A DNA stretch of 64,000 bases, taken from Polyodon spathula (taxonomy: Eukaryota; Chordata; Actinopteri; Acipenseriformes; Polyodontidae). The stretch is taken from the NCBI RefSeq assembly GCF_017654505.1, contig NC_054540.1, forward strand, positions 42,718,054 to 42,782,053, in the 5' to 3' direction. The notes under the pieces are model-generated. The model was not told the DNA's origin, ran no database searches, and worked only from the letters and a program-made list of their open reading frames with translations. The first letter of the stretch is position 1, and each line of letters begins with the position of its first letter. The position numbers and the translations under genes were made by a program. Positions 11,244 to 23,684 of the stretch are shown one piece after another.

Positions 11244-12825
11244 GTAACAGATTATTGATTAATATGTTTTTTCATTATCTTTAGATAGTTCTTTAATATT
11301 CTTTTATATTAAGTTTCTATATAGTATTGTGCAAATTTCGAGTTCTTTAATTTCCCATCGGTAAAACCAGCTACATGCAGTTTTGCATAGCCTAACATGA
11401 CTCCATATTTGCCAACATTTGGAAACTGTTCAGCGGGACGTTCATCTCCTGGGAGAGGGTGGGGGTGTTATACAAATCATACACCTGGGAGGGGTCATAC
11501 GCAAAAAACACTCATATAATAATAGACATATCCCCTCAACTCAACACCACATGACCAGCATGACAGTAAACACAGACACAATGAAGCGTTCTTACCTTTG
11601 TATACCTGTAAGTTAGTGATCAGCAGATGTGTCCGGCACAGAAAGAGCACAGAGTGTGGTTTTTGCTAATTCTACTGTGCAGAATAAATAAAATTTTTTG
11701 TATGTGTAAATACCGGGACTTTCTTCCTATGCATCGGGAAATTTGCCAGGAAATCAGAACTGTCCCGACCATATAGAAACTGTTGGCATGTATGTGACTC
11801 AAAGTCACAGATGGGTGTCTGAGCTAAACGCCAAAAGGCAAGAGACTAGTATAGTGTGAATGCGCCCTGCTAGGTACAACGTGCTATGCAACGTGTCATG
11901 GACAGAGTGCACATCACCCCCCCCCATCTCTTTTGAACTGACTGCAGATATTTGTGGTTTCCGATTCAAACATAGCTGTACTGAGGCTTGGTCCTTAGTC
12001 AGTTTGTAACTTGTGCTCATATGATTGTATTGGAGGTATACCTTTCTTGTATATAACGTGTTTTTGAATTAAAAAAAAACATTTGTCAGTTTATTTTTTC
12101 ACTACAGAAATGGTGCTGAAACCCAGGACTCTTGAGAAATGATCCTTTACGATGTTTCATGATGTGTGGTTTCAGAGATTCATCAGCTCTGTAATTGTGA
12201 TCCTCATCGGGTGAGTCAATTTCTAAACTACCGCACATAAGTCACAGGGAAGTGCAAAGGCTAATAATTTAGTGAGTCGAGTGTATTCGGGTCAAAATAT
12301 CCAGCATGGATTCCAGGAGTCCATGAACAAAAACAAACAAAAAAAAAAATATTAGAACTGAACCAGTGGAAAATAGCGACAAATTTTAAATCCTGGAGTA
12401 CAGCCAGGTGATGTCAAAATCATGACCGTAAGTCCCGCTGAGGCAAACTGAGTTACCTATTAAAATTCTGGTGTGGAGCCAGGTGATTTTAAAATCTCGA
12501 CTGTAAGTCCCACTGAGGCAAACTGAGTTACATATTAAAATCCTATATGCGCTATGAGCAGACCAGGTGAGCTTTTGCAATTGGAACGCATTCCCTGACA
12601 AAATTTCCTAAGCCTCAGTCACTGACAGACCCTCTTGTGGCACTTCAGAGCACTTAATAAGGAAATACAGTGAAATTAAAATGGCCAATGATATATCATA
12701 CATACTAGAAGTGCTAATCAAAGTAAATCAAACACTAAAAGAAATGAGAATGAAAGGATTTTACCAGTTCTAGTGTAAAACAGAACAGGAATTAAACACA
12801 TGGTGGAAGGAATCTGGCAGTAAAA
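11244..12825. other. Non-coding stretch
   Basis: No gene or recognised element apart from the 75-bp duplication at 12388-12537. Open frames are short and unrelated to known families. Confidence 0.5.
12388..12537. repeat. Two-copy tandem duplication, 75-bp unit
   Basis: Two adjacent units share GCCAGGTGAT, GTAAGTCCC and CTGAGGCAAACTGAGTTAC at constant spacing, with scattered substitutions. Confidence 0.85.
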
Positions 12826-13523
12826 ATGACAAAACATAGAAAAGATAATATCTATAATATGTATTGTGTTCACATTTTGATAGGATGTAAGGTGGGTCTT
12901 AGCCAAGGACGGTTTACTTGGCGCCATGACCAGGTGCTGCAATGTTTGGCCTTAGCATTGGAAGACAAGCGTAACCTGACCAATAAGTTGCCACCAGTTC
13001 CATCAAAGCATTACACACAAAAGACAACATTCCTCCACCCAGGAAAGCAACCGCCAAGAAAAGGTGTTAAAACCAAGCCCCGCCCAGGACAATTGGAAGC
13101 TGCTAGAGACTGGAAAATGCTGGCAGATGTTGGTCAACAGCTTATTTTTCCACCTGAGATTGCCACCACTAACCTTCGACCAGACATTGTCTTGTGGTCT
13201 GGATCAGCACGCCTTGTTCATCTGGTAGAGCTAGCAGTGCCATAGGAGGATGCTGTAGATGAGGCATATGACAGGAAGAAACTTCGGTGCATGCTCAATT
13301 AGCTGCTGATGCGGAACAGCGAGGATGGAGAGTCCGGGTTTACCCAGTGGAGGTGGGTTTTCGAGGATTTGGGGCACACTCTACAACCCGGTTTCTTAAT
13401 GACGTCAGATTCAGTGGCCAAGTGTTCTATCACACAGTGAAGAACTTATCTGAAGTAGCACAAAGGAGCAGCAACTGCCTGTGGTTGAGATGGAAAGATT
13501 CTGGTTGGGGATTTCAAGCATAA
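12826..13523 (+). pseudogene. C-terminal domain of an R2-like (restriction-like endonuclease) LINE
   Basis: The translation holds GCKVGLSQGRFTWRHDQVL, like the end of a Cys/His zinc motif, then LEAARDWKMLADVGQQLIFP and PEIATTNLRPDIVLWSG, followed by VELAVP. Downstream come EDAVDEAYDRKKLR and, in another frame, GWRVRVYPVEVGFRGFG and SSNCLWLRWKDSGW. The RPD...VE...K spacing is what I expect of a PD-(D/E)XK-type nuclease as found after the reverse transcriptase of R2-like elements. This assignment is from memory of the family and is moderate. The frame is broken by a TAG stop after VELAVP (near 13244) and by a frameshift near 13285. No reverse transcriptase lies upstream, so this is a 5'-truncated insertion. 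Confidence 0.55.
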
Positions 13524-13559
13524 TAGAAAGACTGAAATGTTGATGTATGGGTAAGTAAT

Positions 13560-13945
13560 GTTTGAGTTGTATTAGCTCGGACGGAGGGGGGGACGCCAGC
13601 ATCACTACCAAATCAGGTGTGGTGTTGTGGGCTAGCTGGTAAAACACAGAGGATGGGAGGTGCCCAAGTGAAGACCCCAGAGATGTACCCTTCTTAGCTC
13701 AATCCAGATGGTTGTCATGCTGATGCACTGGGGAGACTGCACTGTGGTTGATCCCCGGAGCAAGCATCGCAACCATTACACTTCAGCCATCAACATCAGG
13801 CAGAAGGTTATCTACATCATCAGATGGAAGGCAACGCAAATGGATCACATTAGTTTACTGTAAAGCGACATCTTAGTTGGTGCTTATCTTGGCGACAGCC
13901 GATTCAAGTCTGCATGAAGTTTTAACATCTACTCTCGTGTAATGG
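13560..13945 (+). mobile_element. 3' untranslated region of the R2-like LINE
   Basis: Directly follows the nuclease-like domain. It matches 18640-19035 at several landmarks in the same order: GTGGGCTAG, GGGAGGTGCCCA, TTACACTTCAGCCATCAACA, ACATCTTGGTTGGT-like, and CTACTCTCGTGTAATG. Two copies sharing only this part is the expected signature of a LINE 3' end. Confidence 0.65.
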
Positions 13946-14082
13946 AACTCATGTAGTTTCCAAAGTACAGAGTAATTTTAAGAAGTTATTTGTTAATGAT
14001 TGTTTGAGTTAGACTGGTTTTGCTTAAGTGAGAAGATAAAGCAAAATCTTAGGAAAAATAGATAATTTTGAGAATTTGTTTA

Positions 14083-14591
14083 TTAACCCTTAGCAGTCCA
14101 TTCATTCTGCGCTTGTCAGATGTGTCGCGTCCAATTTATTTTCACACACGCTGTTTATTTTACACGTGCTGTTTAAAAGGCCCAGCATAGCAAAATTACA
14201 TCAATATTGCATCTCCAGCCAAGTCCCACCCCTTGTTCGCTGTATTTTTCACATATCTCTTTATAATCCTCTCCTGATAACTCGTTTAATCACAAAACTG
14301 CTCAATAATGCTATCCAAGTCATTATTTTATTACTATAACATCTCAAAAGCATTGAAAATGTCTGATATTCTTTGAGCGCTGGATGCGGAAGCAGCTATC
14401 TTCTTTGTTTGTGTCTGTGTTATCTCTGTGGTGCAGGGGCTATGTGTATTGCTCAGATACGCCCTTTTTTCGGCTTCATTCGGCTCCTATCGGTCTCACT
14501 CGGCCATTGAAAGGTTTTCTTAGCTTTTTCCAGAGAAAAACCAACTAGTGATGTTGGACCTGGTCCGACACAGGACCGCGCAAATGGTTAA
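14083..14591. mobile_element. piggyBac-type MITE (TTAA-flanked), complete copy
   Basis: TTAA at 14083-14086 and 14588-14591. The termini are imperfect inverted repeats (TTAACCCTTAGCAGTCC against TTAACCATTTGCGCGGTCC on the other strand). No transposase frame lies inside the 509 bp. Its right end matches the elements at 19590 and 63919 in reverse orientation, including the GGTCCGACA-type subterminal sequence, the TTTTTCTC run and CTTTCAATGGCC. TTAA target choice is characteristic of piggyBac; the class call is an inference. Confidence 0.72.
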
Positions 14592-16194
14592 TGATTGTTC
14601 ATGCCTGAGCTGAGCAGGGAGATAGCACTTTCTTTAAACAGAAAACAAATAATAAAAAATCTTGAAACAGAAACTCAGTATTATACAGTATTGAGTTATG
14701 TTGCTAGCACTGAACTGCCTTGCTGCCGTACGTCGTTTTGTGTGTTTGTTTTGGGGCATTTAACTGTGTGAATTTTATGTGTGTGCGTGCATGTGTTTGC
14801 GGGAATGAGTAAACTGTGTTTATGAATCAGCGGAGCGTTTGGCAGCTATTAGATAAGAGACAGAATCTGTTTACAGTTTAAGAATGGAAGCCAGTTTAGG
14901 AATAAAAAATAAATAAATATTGAATGATACTCAGCTTATCAGCCAATTTATTACTGATGCTACAAAGATGGCACTAAAATATATTGCAGATAACAGAGGT
15001 AAATTTGAGTACTGTCTGGTTTCACAAACAATAATTTAAAATAATTTGAAAAACATGTTTAATATACAGCAAAATACGAAGAAAAAAGAGTCATTGTCTG
15101 TTATAGGTGCAATTCTTAGCTGAATACTATTTTACAGACAGAAAAGGGTGGCGCCAGCAGCAAGTGCTGGCTGCAGGAAAAAAAAAATAGTATGTGGTTT
15201 TAAAACTGCTAAGGCTAATGAATAACTTAGAGAGGAAAACAATTCTTAAGAGATTGTTAAATCTGTCAGAAACTAAATTACCGGGAGTATTTTTATTAAA
15301 AACATCCTTGTGATTACACACAGTTATTAAATTCTATTATTGTGTTGTGACAACATTGCAAAACAGACATGGTTTAATGTATTGCAAATAACATACATAA
15401 GACTTTGTATTTAAGTGTTATTGTGTTGTTGCTATGGTGCAAACCAGACGTGGTTTGAATTATGTCAAATAACAATAATTTCGCTGATCATAATATATCA
15501 GCTAGATCTATTATTTTATGAATTTTATTATTTTGACAGTTAAATTCGGCCGTGGTTCAAGTAAAATTAAACCCTAAACTATCTTTCTTTTATTTGTATG
15601 AAATAAACGGAGCAGTACTGATTATGGAACAGTTTGAAACGTTTTATTTTTCAAAAAATTAACAGATTAATTTGCAAACTTTTGAAAAAGCATGTAGTGG
15701 TACTAATCATACACATTTTTTAAAAGCGTTTTTGAACTTGATTAAAAAAAAAAAACAGAAAACATTTGCTACAGGCAGATAATGGATAGAATGAAAAGTG
15801 GATTTAAATGGGCAGTGATAAGGTAATTACTGTAACAATTGGTGGGTATTTGCTTAAATGAACCCCTCTCCTGTAAAACACAAAGCAAAACTGTGAGGAG
15901 TCTGTTTTACATATTCCTGGATTAATATACAGATTGATTATGTAAGGTTATTGCCAATGTGCTCAACGGAGGTTACAGGTGTGTGTTGATGGTACTGGAT
16001 ATGTTATGTTTTTTCTGATAATAATGTATCAGAAATTAATTATTGTAAATTCAACACCAGCTGCACATAAGCCTATCATTTTCAGAGCTTAGGAGTGACA
16101 GAAAAAGCTACATGAACTTGCTTTAAAAATTCTTTAAAAAGGAAATAATTGGCCTCAAACCATTCCAATCATTTTGGCCAAAATACGGGCCACA
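14592..16194. other. AT-rich non-coding stretch
   Basis: Nothing recognised. No open frame of interest. Confidence 0.5.
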
Positions 16195-16585
16195 CCCTCC
16201 TGATCAACAGGGATCAGCCCACATGAAATGATGACAGGAAGAATCAAATTCAATTGACCAGGTAGATGCTCAAATAAAACAAAATCAAACTGAATACTTG
16301 ACACAGGTGAAGAACAGATTAACACAGCTAAAAATCGAAGCTGATATTAATAATACAAACTGAAAATGACCGCAAATATGCAAAAATTAAAGAATCTGAA
16401 ATGAATGTAGGAGATAGCATAATGACCAGGGTAGTTATACCAAAGAGACCCCTCACACCAAAATGGCACGGTCCGTACACAGTAACCGACAATGTGTGTG
16501 TGTGGGAGTCATTATCAGGGGGAAAAGAAAAATGGTATCACATTTCACAAGTGAAAGTTATAAAAACTGCATAACAGTATATACT
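16195..16585 (+). pseudogene. Integrase C-terminal end of an LTR retroelement or endogenous-retrovirus-like copy
   Basis: Around 16205 the frame reads ISPHEMMTGR, matching the SPHE-type motif at the end of retroviral/Gypsy integrase cores. At 16402-16580 it reads VGDSIMTRVV, PLTPKWHGPYTV and EKWYHISQVKV, the small beta-barrel C-terminal domain that follows. In-frame stops near 16245-16370 and the absence of the catalytic core upstream make it a relic. The published ORF-like frame beginning at 16463 is a different, meaningless frame. The lineage (Gypsy-like or retrovirus-like) cannot be settled from this piece. Confidence 0.6.
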
Positions 16586-18600
16586 ACACTCGATCTCTCT
16601 CTCTTTTTCTACAGAATAACGGAAGCCAGATGGAACCCTCCTACAGCCATGGTGATGAAGACACAATGTATTAAACAAGGACACTATGTACAATTGCAGT
16701 TCAAACGTGCAATGGGACTACAGGCACAGCAAGAGGACGGTAAAGTGTTTGGCTCTGATAAGATGTGGAAACTCTGTTTCAAAATAGAAGGTTCAAAATT
16801 TGGAAAATTTAACTTTACAGTGCCCTTGGCCAAAAGGCTTTGAACTTAGACTCATATGAAAACCTGAGTACATCTTTCAATGGAGAAAAGGAGAACAAGA
16901 GAATAAAAGAGTCACCTTATACTAAATGAATCAAGCATGAACTTTGACCATAGAGACTGTGCCTCCACAATTGTAAACAATGACACTAAACAGTATACCT
17001 GACAATGTTTGGAGTTAGAGGTAGGGATATGGTCCAATAATGATGCTCTAAACAGTACAGTATGGTCAGAACAGTATGAAGGAACATATGGGGAGGGACA
17101 ATGCCAGCCACCAAAAGAATCGTTGGATAACACCTATCTCTTGAAAAATAATGAAAACATGTATGTAGAGGAATAACTATAACATGAGCAGTCAAAATTG
17201 TACTTGGAAATCAATTTGAAATATAACACTGACCTCCTGCAAAAATGACCAACTAAGAGAGTGCCCAAAAATGCACCCCTTACCAGAGGAAGACATCCTT
17301 ATTGGTTCAGAGAGTAAAACTGTTTTGTATAATGTAAATAAGGTACTAACACATGTTATATTTAATCTTACTAATCTTCCTGTTATGTTTGATCAGCATT
17401 GCAAGCCCCATACCAATATCAGACAGTGGTTACAAAGAAAGGATAGTGGTATGGTGCACAAAGCGTGCTCTTATGAAACTAATACACATGTGGTATGCCA
17501 ATGTCCTGCAGTCACCCCAATTAATATGGGTCTATGACAATTTATCACCAACAATTCAGCACCAACAATTCATCATGAGTGACAATTCATCACCAACAAC
17601 TGTTTAAAATGCTACAGGTGAAAATGAACAGTGCGGCGCTTGTAACCCTAACCCTAACCGGTGAGTTATTTTCCGCGATGAATTGTCGCTGGTGATGAAT
17701 TGTTGGTGATGAAAAGTGTGTGACAAATTGACGGGATACCATTAATACAAACAAAGCCACTCACCTGGTATCTGAAACATTAGATTGAGAAGCAGAAGCA
17801 CAATTTGATACTGGTAAAGGGAATTGCATACAACAGACCCCAAGTTTAAGCTAAGAAGTTTGTATAAATGACATTGCAAGCATCTGAAATGTTTGCAGTT
17901 AATTAATAACTGTCGATATCATTTGATGGACTTAATCCAATGCCGTAGTGATCAAACAGTGCTGTGGTCACGACATTAAAGAGTGTCACTTAAGCTATGA
18001 TTGGCAGACAAAATAGAAATATTGAACATAATTTTGAAAATCCTGATTCAACAGACTCTGAGTGGAAAACATCACACCCCAACACAAGGAGGGGGGAGGG
18101 GGAAGGAATCCCACCTCCCCCACCCCCCATGAGCCAAGAACAAGTAAGAGATCCAGAGAGGTTCAGGAGGAGGAGGAGCAAGGGAAAGTGAAACAAGAAT
18201 TCCAATATATTTAGTTATGAAATATCTGCATAATAAACATGTTTTGCTTATTTTTAGAAAAACAAAATTTTATTTGATACATTTCAATGTTATTATTATA
18301 TTAGGTACATCGCTGTGACTTAAATAGACTTAGCATAACTATGCATGTACATTTTCATTAAACCATAGGTGTTGTAGATAACTATTATAGAAAAAAAATC
18401 TGGGAAATTGTTGCCATTTTGACACAATACTAGTGTTATCCACCCCTATCTTGATAGGTGCTCTATAGTGCAATGATTCAGGGTGATTGCTTGCAACAAA
18501 AAAAATGCCATCAAACATTTTTCTAAGCTCATTTTTATTGTTTTTTCATTTGTCTATCTCACAAACCCCCAAGCAAAACCCTACATTCAAATACTGTATA
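16586..18600 (+). other. Sequence downstream of the integrase relic
   Basis: If the element were retrovirus-like, an envelope gene would lie here. I see only short broken frames (such as 17271-17537, cysteine-containing, no recognised domain) and a polypurine-rich stretch near 18085-18190. I cannot support an envelope call. The palindromic element at 17535-17730 lies inside. Confidence 0.3.
17535..17730. repeat. Palindromic foldback/MITE-like element with telomere-like loop
   Basis: The left arm 17536-17600 (built on CAACAATTCATCA) is the imperfect reverse complement of 17673-17730 (GATGAATTGTTGGTGATG). Arms are nearly 60 bp. The loop contains TAACCCTAACCCTAACC at 17643-17659. No coding capacity. 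No clear target duplication was found. Confidence 0.65.
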
Positions 18601-18639
18601 TACAGTAGAACCTGCATCCCTGTCAAGCCTTCCTGAGGT

Positions 18640-19035
18640 ATTGTGGGCTAGTCAACGAAACACTGAAGACGGGAGGTGCCCACCTGATGACCCCTGCAAA
18701 GTGCCCCACCTAATCCATTCCAGACAGTTGCCATGCTGAGGCGCTAGGTAGACCACGTAGGTGCTGCAGACAGCATTGCCGCCATTGTGTGTGCTGATGC
18801 ACCAGGGAGGCAAAATAGGCTGATCCCTGAAACCAGCATTACACTTCAGCCATCAACACTGGGCCAATAGGAAATCCATGTTACCTGGAGGAAAAGCACT
18901 GCAGGCTTATATATTACAGTGAAGCTACATCTTGGTTGGTCCCCACCACTACTATCTCATTTTATCTTGGCAAAAGCCAATGTCAGAATTAGTATGAAGT
19001 AAATAACAGCTACTCTCTTGTAATGAAAATCTGCA
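18640..19035 (+). mobile_element. R2-like LINE, 3' UTR-only copy
   Basis: Collinear with 13580-13945. Shared landmarks include GGGAGGTGCCCACC, GTTGCCATGCTGA, ATTACACTTCAGCCATCAAC and GCTACTCTCTTGTAATG. It is severely 5'-truncated, with no coding sequence left. Confidence 0.65.
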
Positions 19036-19589
19036 TTGTGTTTCTTTGGAAAACATGTTTAGTCATAAATAGAATGTTATATAACACAGTATGAGCCACT
19101 TTTACATTGGATTTCACATATCCTCTACACACTCTGTGATTGCTTGGTGCAGATGACTCGTGAGGGGGTGGTCACCTTGTTCATTACAGTATATTGCATA
19201 TACCTACACTCATTTCTGGATTATAAGAGATGTCTGTGAACTGTCAAGTTTCCAGATGTTTTTTGACTTTTTTTTTTCCTTTTCTGTTGGCTAGCTGTAG
19301 CTGCTGGATATTTTATTCAGTTCACTGGCATGTCTACTTTGGGACTTTAATTGACAATTCACTTTGCTGGTTACTTTGCACATAGCACTGGTCTTCAGGC
19401 CAGGCACAGCCAGATTTCTTTAAAATACATCCATTTAGAAATTACTGTATAAACCCAACAGATGCCCTCTAAGTATATTCAACTCTCTTTACTCTGAATA
19501 TGATTTTTTCATAGCACACTGTGCCACCAACTTGTCAAAGTTGTAATTACAAGAAAGATCTTAAAAGGTGAATTCAAATAATAACTGTC

Positions 19590-19765
19590 TTAAACCTTTG
19601 TGGTCCTATGTCGGACCCTGTCCGACATCATGAAAAAGACGTCAGGCACCAGGTCCATAGTCGTTTTTTCTCCAGAAAACGCAGATAAAAACCTTTCAAT
19701 GGCCAAGTGAGACCAATAAAAGCTGAGAGAAGCCAAAAAAAATGAATGCCCGTCACAAAAGCCCT
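19590..19765. mobile_element. piggyBac-type MITE, partial copy
   Basis: Begins at TTAA (19590) and runs inward collinear with the reverse complement of 14591-14450: GGTCC, TTTTTTCTCCAGAAAA, CCTTTCAATGGCCAAGTGAGACC. It contains a perfect 9-bp hairpin (ATGTCGGAC 19608-19616 and GTCCGACAT 19620-19628). The far end with a second TTAA is not recognised. Confidence 0.65.
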
Positions 19766-20349
19766 TTTAATATTACAGCAGAATTATTGTAATATGCACA
19801 AAGAAAAACAATTCAATCCCTGCTCTCTAATCAAATAAAGCAGTGTATTTCATGCTAAACTGAACCAGCTGTAGAAATGCCTTGGATTCCCCCTTCACAC
19901 TGGACTGCCTTGTTAGGTTTGCTAATCTGTAACCTACTTACTGTAAAGTATGATATGGAAATGGATTGTGTGAGTGGTGCAACATGAAAGACTGACACAA
20001 GCTGATGAATGCATGAATATAAAAGCCGTTTTAGGATGTCGTACAACAATCATACTTACATGAGTAGTACGATAAACAAAATTACCACCTGTCAAATGCC
20101 TGCCTTTAATCCTAAATGATAACTTTTATGTGTATTCCCCTTGTTACCCGTCCATTCCTGTAGATTTCTTTTTCTAGGGTCAGGGATTGTCACAGGCTCT
20201 GACGATACATTTTTCAAAGAAAGTTGACACTATAGCATGATTCCTACAGCTCTGGGAGCAGCACAGCCACATCTAACAGCATTTGACAGGCAGGATAATG
20301 GGTGCATGTCAAGCATGTGCCACAGCAGAAATGACAATGCAAAGGAAAC
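19766..20349. other. Non-coding stretch
   Basis: No gene or further element recognised. Confidence 0.45.
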
Positions 20350-22000
20350 GCAAGAACATAAGAAAGGTTAAAAACAAGAGGAAGCTATTCAGCCCATCTT
20401 GCTCGTTTTGTTGTTAGTAATTTATTGATCCCAGAATCTCATCAGGAAGCTTCTTGAATGATCCCAGGGTGTTAGCTTCAACAACATTACTGGGGAGTTT
20501 GTTCCAGACCCTCACAATTCTCTGTGCAAAAAAAAGTGCCTCCTATTTTCTGTTCTGAACGCCCCTTTACCTAAACTGCATTTGTGACCCCTGGTCCTTG
20601 TTTCTTTTTTCAGGCTCGAACAAGTCCCCTGGGTCGACATTTTGAAATTAATGAATGCTTGAATTGGATCGCCATGTAGTCTTTTTTGTTCAGGAGTGAA
20701 TAGATTCAATTATTTCAGCCTCTCTTCATATGACATGCCTTTTAAACCCGGAATAATTCTTATCGCTCTTCTTTGCACTCTTTCGAGAGCAGCAATATCC
20801 TTTTTGTAGCGAGGTGACCAGAACTGAACACAATATTCTAGAAGAGGTCTTACTAATGCATTGTAAGATTTTAACATTAATTTAAATTCGACAATTTTCT
20901 CTATATATCTGAGCATTGTGTTAGCTTTTTTATAGCTTCCCCACATTGTCTAGATGAATACATTTCTGAGTCAACATAAACTCCTAGATCATTTTCATAG
21001 ATTCCTTGTTCAATTTCAGTATCTCCCATATCGTATTTGTAATGCACATTTTTACTGCCTGCGTGCAGCACCTTACACTTTTCTGTATTAAATGTAATTT
21101 GCCATGAGTCTTCCCAGTTCTGAATGCTGTCTAGATCATTTTGAATGACCTTTGCTGCTGCAACAGTGTTTGCCACTCCTCCTATTTTTGTGTTGTCTGC
21201 AAATTTAACAAGTTTGCTTACTATACCAGAATCTAAGACATTAATGTAGATTAGGAAGAGCAGAGGACCTAATACTGATCTCTGTGGTACACCACTGGTT
21301 ACCTTGCTCCATTCTGAGTATTTTTTTCTAGTCAGCACTTTCTGTTTTCTACATGTTAACCACTCCCTAATCCATGTGCAAGCATTTCTTTGAATTCCTG
21401 GTGCATTCAGTTTGAGAATTAATCTTTTATGTAGGACTTTGTCAAAAGCTTTCAGGAACTGTGCCCCTTTAATCTACGTGCCCTTTTAAACAGGTTTTGG
21501 ATCTGCTCCCTATTATTATGCCCTTTTAATTTTTGTCTATTATTCTGACCCATATTGATTCTGCGTTGTTTTTTTTTCTGCCAGATTTAACGACTGGGCT
21601 TCAAGACTATTTCTGATGCATAGCACTACCCCTCCATCTCTTCTATCCTGCCTGTCTTTCCTACACAGTGCATACCCACTAATATTATATTTTTCTCCAT
21701 CACTCTCGGATAACCACGTTTCTGTAACATTGTAGTTACTTGTTAGCACAGTAGCTTCAAGTTCTAACATTTTATTTTTGAGACTTCAAGCATTTAGATA
21801 AATACATTTATTGGCTATCTTACCTGAGTTGTTGCTCTTGTTTTTATGTAATCGCCCTTCTGTTTTTTTTTGTTGATTTCTCTCCCCTTCATTTCTAATT
21901 TAAATGATCCTGAACCTCCCTGAGGATCCTCTCTCAGAGTAGATTGGTTCCCTTTTTATTTAAGTGAAGTCCATCCTGCCTATATAGATAGTCCTTGTTA
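20350..22000 (-). pseudogene. CR1-clade LINE fragment (copy c)
   Basis: Minus-strand copy with the family tail (AGAACATAAGAAAG on the plus strand) at its left edge. From right to left: an endonuclease piece (21540-21770, ETWLSESDGEKYNISGYALC and GGVVLCIRNSLEAQ), a deletion, then reverse transcriptase from about 21480 (GVPQRSVLGPLLFLIYINVLD and VKFADNTK at 20901-21338) and the C-terminal domain (20512-20946). The catalytic FADD reads FADN and GVPQGS reads GVPQRS, so the enzyme would be dead even without the frameshifts. This copy keeps the more N-terminal endonuclease part that the 29-kb copy lacks. The right boundary near 22000 is approximate. Confidence 0.85.
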
Positions 22001-23684
22001 TAGAATGTGGTCCAGCATTCAAGGATGGTGAAGCCGTCTTTATGTGTGCAGCACGATTTCATGCATTTAGATTATTATCCGTATGGTCCTTTGTAAGGTG
22101 CTGGCAGTATCCCAGTTCAGAAAAATTGGCTTACTCATAAGCAACAACAGAACAAAAAAGTGAATTCATATAAGTGTTTTCTTTATCTCTCTTTTCAGAC
22201 AATCAGACAGTTAGGTCATCTGTGCAACATGGAGCTATGAATTGACAAGGGTAGTTGATTGTAAATAAATTGAAGCAATCATGCTTCTCTCTTAGGATTA
22301 ATCCTATTAATCTTTCCTAATGCTATTGTGCAAACAATCAACGCTAGACAGGAGCTACGGCGGTGTGCATTTTTAGATGGAATATTTTTAGCCCAGTTCC
22401 CCCAGTCACCCGCATGAAGCTGAGGATCAACAATCGGTGAGCATCACCACCCCCCAGGACTGCAGAGCCGGTGGAATGGGGACGAAGGGGGGCAAGTAAG
22501 GCACATCCCAGGGTAGCTGATTTTGACACACCACATCATCACATGGTTTATTATCATCAAATCACACAATTTCAAAAAAAGGGATTAAAAACTGTTTGTT
22601 TTATCTGTTATAATGCATAAAAGTATTTGTCGAAATAAGTTAAATAAATAAAGCCCACCTTGAGGAGAGAAACAAAACAAGATGTTTAGAGGGGGGTGTC
22701 AGGTAAGAAAAAAGAGCTTGTGTTGCCCTCTAATTGGCTGTAAGAAATATTCTCTGAAAAACTTATATAACATATAACAGTGCGGGAGGGTTAGGGTTAG
22801 GGTTTGAGTTATACCATTTTAGGCAAAGACCATTTAAGTCTGCATTTCCTTCAAATGGGGATTTTAGAAACCACATGGTAGCAAAATCCTGGAAAACCAG
22901 CTGTCGCTGATCAACTACAGGCAAATATGTGGATAAGCATTGATCAATCCCACCATCAAATAACAACCAAACCAGATTAAAGTCTGCACTTTGGAATATG
23001 GTTATAAACAACAGTCAGTCAAAGAAACTCTATGTACAGTAAATACTTGAAATCCAGTTGTATCATCTTACAGAATAAACTCCCCTCACTATTACCTTTG
23101 TGGCACACACACGCCTGAAATAACATTCAATTTTTCTTCTGCTGCCTTGCTTTGCTCGTGTTTTTAAAGTTATTCACCACATTTGACACTTTGCTGAAAC
23201 ACAATTTGTTTCTCTGAAACACAACAGTATTTTCCTATGATATTTGAATCAAATATTTTAACATGGTCAGTCCTAATTTGGTAAATACAGTATATCCCAT
23301 GGTTGACCTTTGCCAGACCATTCTTGGTATAATATATGATACTACAGCCAAACTATCTTCACTAAAATGTTTTAGACAAAAAATCAGTTTTAGCTGAAAC
23401 TGTGTTGAGTCCTCCTTCTCATTTTTAAGGAATGTAGTGGGTATGGGTTACTACACCTAAAGAAAGGTAAATATACTGTAGATAGAGTTTCAGAACAATG
23501 GACTGGCTCTCCTCCTAAGATCGAATGAGTTAAAAATACTGACACCAGCATGAGACACGCACTTAGCGCTTGACTACAGAGCGTGGTCTTTATTTTAATA
23601 GTAAGATGTTTGTCTTTGAACTGTGATGTTCAGTGTTTGCCATTCCATTCAATCCAATGGGCTGAAATGCCAAGACATTACATC
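22001..23684. other. Non-coding stretch with short telomere-like motif
   Basis: No gene recognised. GGGTTAGGGTTAGGGTT lies at 22788-22804, about two and a half TTAGGG units. Otherwise unique-looking AT-rich sequence. Confidence 0.5.

Noticed and set aside
16463..16843. 126-codon plus-strand open frame
   Set aside because: It overlaps the integrase C-terminal codons in a different frame and matches nothing; the integrase reading is the meaningful one.
17271..17537. Possible retroviral envelope fragment downstream of the integrase relic
   Set aside because: Cysteine-containing, but I found no fusion-peptide, cleavage-site or transmembrane pattern that would support it.
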